Of a stretch of DNA of 5,766 nt, positions 1 to 5,766 are shown piece after piece (the first letter of the stretch is position 1; every line of letters begins with the position of its first letter). The notes beneath the pieces are model-generated. The model did no database searches, was not told the origin of the DNA, and worked only from the letters and a program-made list of their open reading frames with translations. The stretch comes from Spirochaetaceae bacterium (GTDB lineage Bacteria; Spirochaetota; Spirochaetia; DSM-27196; SKKC01), in contig PUOG01000004.1 in NCBI GenBank assembly GCA_003552745.1, positions 1 to 5,766 of the forward strand, in the 5' to 3' direction. Position numbers and translations under genes: made by a program.

Positions 1-1205
1 ATTCCTTCGGTCTGGTAGAAGTCGCTGAGATGCGTCGCATCGACCTGGTCGTAGCGGAAGCAGCGAACGATGCCGAAGTAGCGACCGGGCACCTTCGCCT
101 TCGGCAGCTGTTTCGCGCTCAACACCGTACCCTGGCTTCGCAGAATCAGCCGGCGGGTGAAGTCGCGGTCGAAGTCGTAGCCCCAACCGCGGCTGCCGGT
201 TTTCCAGCCGTCTTCGTGGGCGGCGGCGATCTGATCGAGGTACGGCTGTTCGATCTCGCGCGCGTGCGTCGGTTCGGCAACGTAGTAGACGTCATGGATA
301 TCGCGGGCGGCGTGGAACTGCGGCATGAAGAGCGCGTCGGAGTTCCAGAACTCGGTTTCCACCAACGGGCCGTCGAACTCTTCGAATCCGAGGCCGACCA
401 GTTTGTCTTTCACCGATTCGATATACTCCGCATACGGGTTGCGCCGCCCCGGTATCAATCGCGCCGGCGGGGTGTCGATGCTGTACTCGCGAAACGACTT
501 CGACTTCCACGTTCGGTTGCGAAGCATCTCGGGGGTGATGCTCCCGATCTCCTCCCCGGTAAGCCCTGCCTTCGCCGCCGCACCCTTCATACTAAGACCG
601 GCGTCGGTCAGACGGTACGTGGCTCGCGACCGTTCGGAGATCTTGAAAGTGACACCGGCGGCTCCGCGCTTCTTCGCTACACCGGCTATCGCCTGCCGCT
701 CCTCGTCGGTGAGCGAGTCCGCCTCGAGCGCTCCCGCATCGACCGCCCGGTCGATCAGAGAACGCACGACCGTCACCGTTTTCGCCGCACCCCGGTCGAC
801 GAGCTCGACCCGCTTCTCTCCGTTCATGCGAAGTGCACCGGCCTTCGAGAGCGCCCCGAACGCCGAACCGATATCACGCTTCTCGAGTTTGAGCGCCTCG
901 CCCAGCTCGTTCATCGAAGTCGGCCCGTTCTGCTCGACGAAATCGAGTAACCGCTCTTCGGGCGTACCCTCGGCGGCGTGCATGCGTCCGAGCTCGGTGA
1001 GCTCGTACACGGTCTTCTCCTCACGAGAGACCTCGGACAGCAGCTCCTTGGCGCTCAGCCAACTGATCGCCTGATTGCACTGCCCCTCGTTCATGCCGGT
1101 TCGCTCGATAACGCGATCGACCGTAATGTCGGCTTCTCCGTCGAATGCGTTCAGCACCCTCACCTCGAGCGGGTGCAGACTCTTCAGCTCCGATGTGACT
1201 TGCAT
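1..1205 (-). CDS. pheS: Phenylalanine--tRNA ligase alpha subunit, archaeal/eukaryotic type (3' end off window)
   Basis: This cytoplasmic class II synthetase subunit pairs with PheT to charge tRNA-Phe with phenylalanine. I translated 401 codons; the C-terminus, about 100 residues and including class II motif 3, lies beyond position 1. Residues 1 to about 230 look like the winged-helix N-terminal region typical of the long archaeal/eukaryotic PheS (starting MQVTSELKSLHPLEVRVL). The catalytic domain follows: motif 1 region GFEEFDGPLVE at 273-283, the family signature FWNSDALFMPQFH at 286-298, and motif 2 as CFRYDQVDATH at 382-392 then DFYQTEG at 395-401, with the ATP-contacting Arg384. The start is secure: an in-frame TAG is the codon directly before the ATG, and the next in-frame ATG is about 37 codons in. 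An AGGAG lies 16 nt upstream of the ATG, too far for a normal ribosome site. The gene follows the ornithine cyclodeaminase gene by 69 bp, probably in one operon. pheT would be expected to the left. Confidence 0.95.
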   Translation of the reverse strand, partial: MQVTSELKSLHPLEVRVLNAFDGEADITVDRVIERTGMNEGQCNQAISWLSAKELLSEVSREEKTVYELTELGRMHAAEGTPEERLLDFVEQNGPTSMNELGEALKLEKRDIGSAFGALSKAGALRMNGEKRVELVDRGAAKTVTVVRSLIDRAVDAGALEADSLTDEERQAIAGVAKKRGAAGVTFKISERSRATYRLTDAGLSMKGAAAKAGLTGEEIGSITPEMLRNRTWKSKSFREYSIDTPPARLIPGRRNPYAEYIESVKDKLVGLGFEEFDGPLVETEFWNSDALFMPQFHAARDIHDVYYVAEPTHAREIEQPYLDQIAAAHEDGWKTGSRGWGYDFDRDFTRRLILRSQGTVLSAKQLPKAKVPGRYFGIVRCFRYDQVDATHLSDFYQTEG

Positions 1206-1274
1206 CTACCTATACCCATTGCTCCTGGATTAACGCGCTATGATGCGGCTTCGAGACACCGTCGCGGAGCTTTG

Positions 1275-2483
1275 CTATCTCCGCAGCGTCGCCTCGGCAA
1301 GCGCACGCAGAAAGAGCCCCACATCGCTGACGACACCGAAGGCCTGGCTCGAGCCGCGGTCGCTCAGCTTGGTTACCACCGCGGGATTAATGTCGACGCA
1401 GACGGTCTTCACCCACGACGGTAGCATGTTCCCTGTGCCGATCGAGTGCAACATAGAGCTGAGCATCAGCACGAGCGAAGCACCTTCGGCGATCTCGGCG
1501 TATTGGCGCTGCGCCTCGACCATATCGTTCACCGTATCGGGCAGCGGGCCGTCGTCGCGGATGGAACCGGCCAGACAGAACGGTATTCCGGCGCGGATTA
1601 TCTCATACATCACGCCCTTGGTCAGCGCGCCGTCATCGACCGCAGCCTTCAGTGAGCCGTGGTAGCGAATACGGTTGATCGCCCGCATGTGGTTCCGGTG
1701 ACCCTCGTGCGTCGGCCGGCCCGATTTCATCTCAACGCCGAGACTGGTGCCGAGCATGACATTTTCTACGTCGTGAACCGCAAGCGCGTTTCCGGCCAGA
1801 ATGCCGTGGATGTATCCTTCGCGGATAAGCGCCGCGAACGCCTCGGAACCGCCGGTGTGCACGATGACCGGTCCCGGGACAGCGATCACCTTCTCTCCGG
1901 CCGCCTTCATGCGCTTCAATTCCTCGGCGATGACACCGACTACGACATCGACACTGCGCTCGCTCGAGACCTCGTTCGACATGAAACCAAACGCATCGCT
2001 CTCCCGTTCGCGGAACGGAGGAAAGACGCGCAGCGCGTCGGCGTTACAGACGACAAGCTCGCCTTCGCGAACATCGCGGATTTTCCGACAGATCGGCCCT
2101 TCCCGGGTCGCCACGATCACGGCATCCATTCTCTGACCGGAAACCTCGCGCCACTCTCCGTCGAGATAGACCTCGGTCCGATGATTCGTCGTCGAGTAGA
2201 AGTCGTCGGGTACACACCCGTCCTTCGGCGCCGGTTTGAGAAGCGCCTCCGGGGCCGCCTTCTCGTAACAGCCGATACGCACGAGCTTCTCGGTTATCTC
2301 GTTGAGCAGTTCGTCGGTGTCGGCGATCAACTCCAGCTCTAGCTCGGAAAACTCCTCGTTATTCTTACCCATCGTGAACGAAGTGACGTTGTATCGCCCA
2401 CCTTCGCCGACGATGATATTGAGAATATTGGTCATGATTCCCGAATCGATGAGGTGCCCTCGGGCAACGAACTGTCGCGTCAT
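1275..2483 (-). CDS. Ornithine cyclodeaminase, AgrE/ArgZ (TIGR00300, LOR/SDH-domain) family
   Basis: The 402-residue product is full length for the TIGR00300 family (about 400-415 residues). Members characterised in methanogenic archaea, and the C-terminal domain of cyanobacterial AgrE/ArgZ, convert L-ornithine to L-proline plus ammonia, with NAD as the likely tightly bound cofactor. Residues 1 to about 100 form the LOR/SDH conserved region, with GHLIDSGI at 9-16 and FYSTTNHRTEV at 95-105. The rest is a Rossmann-like domain with family blocks GPVIVHTGG (204-212), AGNALAVHDVE (230-240), GTSLGV (245-250), LAGSIRDDGPLPD (304-316), MLHSIGTGNMLP (344-355) and VDINPAVVTKLSDRGSSQ (363-380). There is no signal peptide or membrane segment. 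The ATG at 2483 is chosen because an in-frame TAG lies three codons upstream and the conserved GHLIDSGI block rules out the second Met (residue 17). No Shine-Dalgarno is seen. The family was long annotated as hypothetical, so the substrate is inferred from homology; a related NAD-dependent amino-acid reaction is possible. Confidence 0.87.
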   Translation of the reverse strand: MTRQFVARGHLIDSGIMTNILNIIVGEGGRYNVTSFTMGKNNEEFSELELELIADTDELLNEITEKLVRIGCYEKAAPEALLKPAPKDGCVPDDFYSTTNHRTEVYLDGEWREVSGQRMDAVIVATREGPICRKIRDVREGELVVCNADALRVFPPFRERESDAFGFMSNEVSSERSVDVVVGVIAEELKRMKAAGEKVIAVPGPVIVHTGGSEAFAALIREGYIHGILAGNALAVHDVENVMLGTSLGVEMKSGRPTHEGHRNHMRAINRIRYHGSLKAAVDDGALTKGVMYEIIRAGIPFCLAGSIRDDGPLPDTVNDMVEAQRQYAEIAEGASLVLMLSSMLHSIGTGNMLPSWVKTVCVDINPAVVTKLSDRGSSQAFGVVSDVGLFLRALAEATLRR

Positions 2484-2488
2484 GTCGC

Positions 2489-2494
2489 ACTATA
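2489..2494 (-). promoter_or_regulatory. Candidate -10 element (TATAGT) for the cyclodeaminase-pheS unit
   Basis: TATAGT matches the sigma-70 -10 consensus TATAAT at five of six bases. Its placement would start transcription at or within a few bases of the ATG at 2483, giving a leaderless or nearly leaderless mRNA. The -35 region is poor: the nearest candidate, TTCAAT with a 16-bp spacer, matches at only three positions. Inference only. Confidence 0.35.
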
Positions 2495-2497
2495 CGT

Positions 2498-2512
2498 ATC
2501 GCAATTGGCGAT
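2498..2512. repeat. Short inverted repeat ATCGC-N5-GCGAT, possible operator
   Basis: Two perfect 5-bp arms (2498-2502 and 2508-2512) flank the spacer AATTG. The centre is about 22 bp upstream of the cyclodeaminase start, within the expected -10/-35 zone of that promoter. A dyad this short can occur by chance; its position is the main argument for function. Confidence 0.4.
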
Positions 2513-2568
2513 TGAATGTAAAGAAGTCGTCGGCGTCCGGTACATAGGTGAGCCAAATTGTGTTAAAC

Positions 2569-2574
2569 TATATT
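2569..2574 (+). promoter_or_regulatory. Candidate -10 element (TATATT) for the STAND ATPase gene
   Basis: TATATT lies in the AT-rich run just before the ATG at 2582 and would place transcription initiation within one or two bases of the start codon. No convincing -35 hexamer is found 16-18 bp upstream, so the promoter may be weak, activator-dependent or elsewhere. Confidence 0.3.
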
Positions 2575-2581
2575 CACGGAT

Positions 2582-5341
2582 ATGGATACCAGGCTCGTCG
2601 CCCGCCGGGCAGAAATTGACTATCTCAATGTATGTCTCGACGGTCTCCGGAGCGCGCAGGCGTTCGGCGTGCTCGTCGCAGGCGAAGCGGGTATCGGAAA
2701 GACGAAGCTCATACGTCACTTCGCTGCGATCGCCTCCGAGCGCGGGTTTCTCATTTCCGCGAGCTATCTCGACGACCAGGCACCGCAAGGCCCGTACGAG
2801 ATGTGGCGGCAGGCGATCCGTGCATGGATTATCGATGCGGAGCGTGTCGGTCGAAACGATGTGATTCGCACACTGATGGACGAGCCGTGGCAGGCGCTCG
2901 CCGGTCTCGCTCCCGATCTCTTCGCACGCCACGGGTGGCGGTCGCGTCGGTCGCCCGACCGGCGAAGCGACCCGCGTATCGATAGTATCGAGCGCCTTCT
3001 CGGCGAAGAGATAATGCTTTTCATCTCTCAGGCAACCTCCTGCGTGCCGTCGATACTGCTGGTGGACAACCTGCACGCGGCCGATGTCGACTCGCTCGCG
3101 CTGCTCGCAGAGGTCAGCCCGGAGGTAGAGGCGATGCCGGGCATGTTCGTGGCGACGTTTCGACCGGAGATCATCCGGGGCAACGAACAGCTTTCCGCGT
3201 TGGTGCGCAGCCTCCAGGGCCCGGGTGACATGCACATTCTCGAGCTCGGACCGTTCACGCAAGACGGCGTACAGGAGTACCTGCAGGAGATCGGCGCCGA
3301 GGTGGACGATCGATCGGTCGCCGCAACGTATGCCATTACCGGTGGACACCCGTTCCTCCTGTCGGAGCTTACCGCGACTATCGAAGACGAGTCGGTTACC
3401 GATGCGCTGCGTCGCTTCGAGTCGGAGTCTCCGCCGGCAACGCTGCAGCGCCGACTCTCACCGATCATCGATCGCCGTCTTGCGCGCCTCGACACCGAAC
3501 GCCGCACGGTTCTTGAACCGGCCGCACTTCTCGAGGCGGGGTTTTCTGCGATCGATCTCGCCTCGTGTGCCGCTGTTTCCCCGGAGGCCGCTCGCGAAGC
3601 GATCGCGGATGCAAAGGCGTTCGGGCTGGTCGTCGAGTACGGCTCGCCTGACAGCTACGCGTTTCGTCACCCGTTGCTGCGCGATTCGATTGCTTCCCGG
3701 ATCGCGCCCGAAGAATCTCGTGCGGTTCACCGAAGGGCCGCCGAGTACCTCATGACGATCGTCTCGCTCGACGACGTGGCGACCCTCGAACGCCTGGCTC
3801 ACCACTGTTTCGCCTCCCGGGAACCTCGTTTCCGGCGCCACGGAGTCCGATCGCTGCTCGCAGCCGGTCGCGAGACTATGCGCAAAGGCGCATGGCGACG
3901 TTCCGAGCAGATATTCCGCGAAACAGCGGTGACTCACCGCGAGCTGCTTCGCCCGGGCGAGCTGGTGGAGACCGAGATCGCGATCGCGATCGCACTGCTC
4001 TACCATGGTCGCAAACCGGCCGCCTATCACCGGCTCGTCAGCGCGTTCAACAAGATTCTCTCCGGTGTGCACGTCGGCGAATCGCTCGAGCTCATTCTCC
4101 GGCCGGAGATCAGCGAGCTTTGGGGCGGCGAGTACGAGCACATACTGCAGTCGATTCTGAGGCGGATCACCGATTCACACTGGCTCTCCGAACGTACTCC
4201 CGTTGCCGGCCAACCGGTGACACCGGCTCGAAACGATCTTCTGCTTCGTATCGAGCACCAGGCGCGCTCTGCGGGTATGAGTAGCATTGCCCGGGAGAGC
4301 GCTACCCTCCTGAAGTCTGCGTGCGGCGCAGACGGGATCGCCACCGCCACCGTTGCCGCTACATCTGCGGAATCGCCTCGGTGCGGGCCGCGTCGAACCA
4401 TGATTCGCGCGGAGCTGAACGCCCGTCACGCCCTTCGCGAGGCACAGGAGGCGGTCTTCAGCCGGCCGGAGACCGCCGAACGGGCGCGGGGTGCCGGGCT
4501 GAAGGCGCTCCATCTTGCCGAAAAGGCGCGCAATCCATTTCTGGTCGCGGAGGCGTACCATACGCTTTTTCGCACGGCGTTGCGGCAGCAGAGAACCGGC
4601 GACGCCCGCCGATTCTGCAACAGTGGATTACAGTCGTATCCCGTACACGATCTCCTCCTGCACGGGCGAGTACAACTCGAGGCGGTAAGCGGCAACCTCC
4701 GGGCGGCGAAGAGCTACCTGCACCGGTTAAGAGAAAACACCGACAATGAATCGGAAGGGCCGGTCGTAAGCCGCGTCGCTCTCGGCGGGGCCCACCACAC
4801 GATCGGGCTGCTCTATGCCGACCAGCGCGAGCACCTCGAAATCAGCCAGTCGATTCTCCAGTCGGCTGTGCAATCGCGGAGTGTTCCGGAAGCAATCCTG
4901 AGCTTTGCGCTCGCCGCCTGGAATATGGGTGCAATATATATGGGTGAATTGGAGGATCTCGACGGCGCGTCGGCGCTCGCTGACTCGATAGAGCCTTCGC
5001 TCATGGTAGCACCGGGGCACATCAATAGGCTGCGCACGCTTACCGCAGCAGCCGGAGGATCTGTGGCGGAAGTGATCGAACTGACCGCCCACGCACGTCA
5101 CTGGTTTCGCCGCGCCGGTGATATTGCCGGAGAAGCATTCGCGCTCATAGAAGCGGCGGAGCTCCTCTGCTCATCGCCGCGCATCAGCGGGAATCGATTG
5201 GCGGCAGACCGGGTTTCCCGCGAGCATGGCCTTCGCCTGCTGGACGACGCTCAGAATATCGTCGAGCAACACGATCTGCCGCCGCTGCGAACGATCCTGA
5301 CGTTGACACGGCAGCACGCGACAAACCGTAGTCATATATGA
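2582..5341 (+). CDS. STAND/MalT-like AAA ATPase with TPR-type C-terminal region, lacking a LuxR DNA-binding domain
   Basis: A 919-residue, probably cytoplasmic signal-transduction ATPase. Residues 5-12 (LVARRAEI) match the 'LVGRExEL' opening of AAA_16 modules in large LuxR (LAL) regulators and cyclase-linked ATPases. Walker A is GEAGIGKT at 34-41. Walker B is ILLVDNLHAAD at 158-168, with Asn163 where the family usually has a second Asp/Glu. GGHPFLLSEL at 254-263 matches the family 'GNPFFLxEL' motif. A winged-helix region follows (about 290-390), with AFRHPLLRDSI at 360-370. Residues about 395-915 are helical, TPR-like repeats, interrupted by a low-complexity Ala/Thr/Ser-rich linker near 580-605. 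The protein ends in a typical LAL TPR tail (NIVEQHDLPPLR) with no C-terminal LuxR HTH and no N-terminal SARP, kinase or cyclase domain. The start is fixed by an in-frame TAA at 2564-2566 with no other start codon between. It is divergent from the cyclodeaminase-pheS pair. The family is clear; the ligand and output are unknown. Confidence 0.88.
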   Translation: MDTRLVARRAEIDYLNVCLDGLRSAQAFGVLVAGEAGIGKTKLIRHFAAIASERGFLISASYLDDQAPQGPYEMWRQAIRAWIIDAERVGRNDVIRTLMDEPWQALAGLAPDLFARHGWRSRRSPDRRSDPRIDSIERLLGEEIMLFISQATSCVPSILLVDNLHAADVDSLALLAEVSPEVEAMPGMFVATFRPEIIRGNEQLSALVRSLQGPGDMHILELGPFTQDGVQEYLQEIGAEVDDRSVAATYAITGGHPFLLSELTATIEDESVTDALRRFESESPPATLQRRLSPIIDRRLARLDTERRTVLEPAALLEAGFSAIDLASCAAVSPEAAREAIADAKAFGLVVEYGSPDSYAFRHPLLRDSIASRIAPEESRAVHRRAAEYLMTIVSLDDVATLERLAHHCFASREPRFRRHGVRSLLAAGRETMRKGAWRRSEQIFRETAVTHRELLRPGELVETEIAIAIALLYHGRKPAAYHRLVSAFNKILSGVHVGESLELILRPEISELWGGEYEHILQSILRRITDSHWLSERTPVAGQPVTPARNDLLLRIEHQARSAGMSSIARESATLLKSACGADGIATATVAATSAESPRCGPRRTMIRAELNARHALREAQEAVFSRPETAERARGAGLKALHLAEKARNPFLVAEAYHTLFRTALRQQRTGDARRFCNSGLQSYPVHDLLLHGRVQLEAVSGNLRAAKSYLHRLRENTDNESEGPVVSRVALGGAHHTIGLLYADQREHLEISQSILQSAVQSRSVPEAILSFALAAWNMGAIYMGELEDLDGASALADSIEPSLMVAPGHINRLRTLTAAAGGSVAEVIELTAHARHWFRRAGDIAGEAFALIEAAELLCSSPRISGNRLAADRVSREHGLRLLDDAQNIVEQHDLPPLRTILTLTRQHATNRSHI

Positions 5342-5370
5342 ATACGAACGTATAGAAAACTGCAAATCTC

Positions 5371-5394
5371 GGAATTGCGGGTCCCCGCAGTTCC
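5371..5394. repeat. Strong GC-rich inverted repeat: terminator-like hairpin or sigma-54 activator site
   Basis: The arms GGAATTGCGG (5371-5380) and CCGCAGTTCC (5385-5394) pair over 10 bp with one G-T wobble and a 4-base loop. The repeat begins 29 bp after the ATPase stop codon, so as RNA it could end that transcript. However, no T-run follows on either strand, so it is not a standard intrinsic terminator. Its centre is about 102 bp upstream of the start site predicted from the sigma-54 promoter, within the usual range for enhancer-binding activator sites. Both roles are possible. Confidence 0.65.
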
Positions 5395-5457
5395 GCGGTC
5401 ACCCCATCAAGCCTCCGTTATAGAACGACTTATTAATTCTTTGTTAGAACACACCGA

Positions 5458-5474
5458 TTGGCACGTATCTTGCA
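5458..5474 (+). promoter_or_regulatory. Sigma-54 (RpoN) -24/-12 promoter
   Basis: TTGGCACG at 5458-5465, four bases (TATC), then TTGCA at 5470-5474 reproduces the sigma-54 consensus YTGGCACG-N4-TTGCW without a mismatch. The invariant GG (5460-5461) and GC (5472-5473) are separated by exactly 10 bp. Initiation is predicted near 5485, about 5 nt before the lipid kinase ATG. Such promoters are silent without an ATP-dependent enhancer-binding activator, whose gene is not in this window. Confidence 0.82.
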
Positions 5475-5489
5475 ATTAATGTGGTGCAC

Positions 5490-5766
5490 ATGGCGGAACT
5501 CACAAGGCGACGAATACGATTCAGCGACGATCTCCTGCTTCTCGACCGGATCCGGATCGCAGTCGATGCAATCGATCCGACGATACGCACCGAAATCTTT
5601 CGGAAGTCTCTCCACATGCTGATCGCGCTCGTACCGGCGCTCGCAGCGTATCTCGGGGCGGGGGCGACTCTCGTGATACTCGCCGGTGGAACGCTCTTCT
5701 ACACACTCGCCGAGACTGGTCGCCGGCACGGCCACCCGGTTTTTCTCATCGGACGTCTGACCGTCC
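5490..5766 (+). CDS. Dolichol/polyprenol/diacylglycerol kinase-family membrane protein, N-terminal part
   Basis: The first 92 codons of a membrane protein that runs off the right edge. A basic, hydrophilic N-terminus (residues 1-34) leads into EIFRKSLHM at 35-43, matching the conserved 'RKxxH' segment at the start of SEC59/DGK1/VTE5-type lipid kinases. Two hydrophobic segments follow, about 44-56 and 59-74, then a short polar loop (ETGRRHGHP) and the start of the next segment (VFLIGRLTV). Family members phosphorylate a membrane lipid alcohol (dolichol, polyprenol, phytol or diacylglycerol), often using CTP, and are sometimes annotated as phosphatidate cytidylyltransferase. The substrate cannot be told from this part. 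ATG 5490 is preferred over in-frame GTG at 5481 and 5484 because the predicted sigma-54 start site lies near 5485. An in-frame TAG at 5445-5447 bounds the ORF. No clear Shine-Dalgarno is present. Confidence 0.72.
   Translation, partial: MAELTRRRIRFSDDLLLLDRIRIAVDAIDPTIRTEIFRKSLHMLIALVPALAAYLGAGATLVILAGGTLFYTLAETGRRHGHPVFLIGRLTV

Larger units (their letters stand above)
2484..2581. promoter_or_regulatory. Divergent promoter region between ornithine cyclodeaminase and STAND ATPase genes
   Basis: This 98-bp AT-rich gap separates two divergent genes and must hold both promoters. A -10-like TATAGT lies on the minus strand at 2494-2489, five nt before the cyclodeaminase ATG. A -10-like TATATT lies on the plus strand at 2569-2574, seven nt before the ATPase ATG. 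Neither has a good -35 hexamer at 16-18 bp, so the assignments are tentative. A 15-bp dyad (ATCGC, 5-bp spacer, GCGAT) sits at 2498-2512, and the 8-bp palindrome ATACGTAT at 2492-2499 overlaps it. Both lie where a regulator could block the minus-strand promoter. Confidence 0.55.

Noticed and set aside
30..950. Long plus-strand ORF (306 codons) opposite pheS
   Set aside because: The minus strand encodes an unmistakable PheS through this whole stretch; the plus-strand product is Arg-rich with no recognisable motifs, as expected from an antisense frame in GC-rich DNA.
1184..1219. 11-codon minus-strand ORF overlapping the pheS start (MGIGRCKSHRS), near an AGGAG
   Set aside because: The AGGAG is only 2 nt from its ATG, too close to act as a ribosome site, and the peptide has no leader-peptide features such as a run of Phe codons.
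1659..2342. Plus-strand ORF (227 codons) opposite the cyclodeaminase gene
   Set aside because: It is fully covered by a conserved family protein on the minus strand and shows no domain features of its own.
2480..3349. Minus-strand ORF (289 codons) covering the divergent gap and the start of the STAND gene
   Set aside because: It overlaps the Walker A and B coding region of a clear ATPase and the promoter region, and its product has no recognisable family features.
3458..4141. Minus-strand ORF (227 codons) inside the STAND gene
   Set aside because: It is an antisense shadow of the winged-helix and early TPR coding region, with no motifs of its own.
5303..5308. Perfect -35 hexamer TTGACA near the end of the STAND gene
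   Set aside because: No -10-like hexamer lies 16-18 bp downstream, and the site is inside coding sequence.
5405..5420. IHF-like ATCAA...TTA sequence upstream of the sigma-54 promoter
   Set aside because: The spacing between the ATCAA and TT parts does not fit the IHF consensus and the first base is wrong, so the match is not supportable.
5479..5619. Out-of-frame ATG ORF at 5479 overlapping the lipid kinase start
   Set aside because: Its start lies upstream of the predicted sigma-54 transcription start near 5485, and its product lacks the RKxxH and membrane-segment pattern seen in the frame starting at 5490.

Overview
The window is GC-rich (roughly 60% by eye) bacterial chromosome with AT-rich intergenic gaps. 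The best clue to the host is the leftmost gene. It encodes a phenylalanyl-tRNA synthetase alpha subunit of the archaeal/eukaryotic type, which among bacteria is best known from spirochetes. The adjacent gene is also a mostly archaeal-type family (AgrE/ArgZ-type ornithine cyclodeaminase). I infer a free-living, GC-rich member of the Spirochaetota with moderate confidence; no rRNA or other decisive marker is present.

Layout: (1) 1-1205, minus strand: pheS, whose 3' end runs off the left edge. (2) 1275-2483, minus strand: ornithine cyclodeaminase, 69 bp upstream of pheS with no visible terminator between them, so the two are probably co-transcribed. (3) 2484-2581: a 98-bp AT-rich divergent promoter region with a small dyad. 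(4) 2582-5341, plus strand: a 919-residue STAND/MalT-like ATPase with a TPR-type C-terminal half. It looks like a large LuxR-family (LAL) regulator but ends where the LuxR helix-turn-helix would normally begin. (5) 5342-5489: an intergenic region with a strong inverted repeat and a near-perfect sigma-54 (-24/-12) promoter. (6) 5490 to the right edge, plus strand: the N-terminus of a membrane lipid kinase of the dolichol/polyprenol/diacylglycerol kinase family.

How it may fit together: the minus-strand pair links amino-acid metabolism (ornithine to proline) with translation (Phe-tRNA charging). The STAND ATPase is divergent from this pair and shares its promoter region, so it could sense or control something related, but nothing in the sequence proves this. 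The lipid kinase appears to be a separate transcription unit under sigma-54 control, with an inverted repeat centred about 100 bp upstream of the predicted transcription start, where activator sites usually lie.

A theme across the window is that none of the four start codons has a well-spaced Shine-Dalgarno sequence. In three cases an in-frame stop codon just upstream fixes the start, and promoter-like elements lie so close to the starts that the mRNAs could be nearly leaderless. No RNA genes, CRISPR arrays, insertion sequences or integrase genes are visible.
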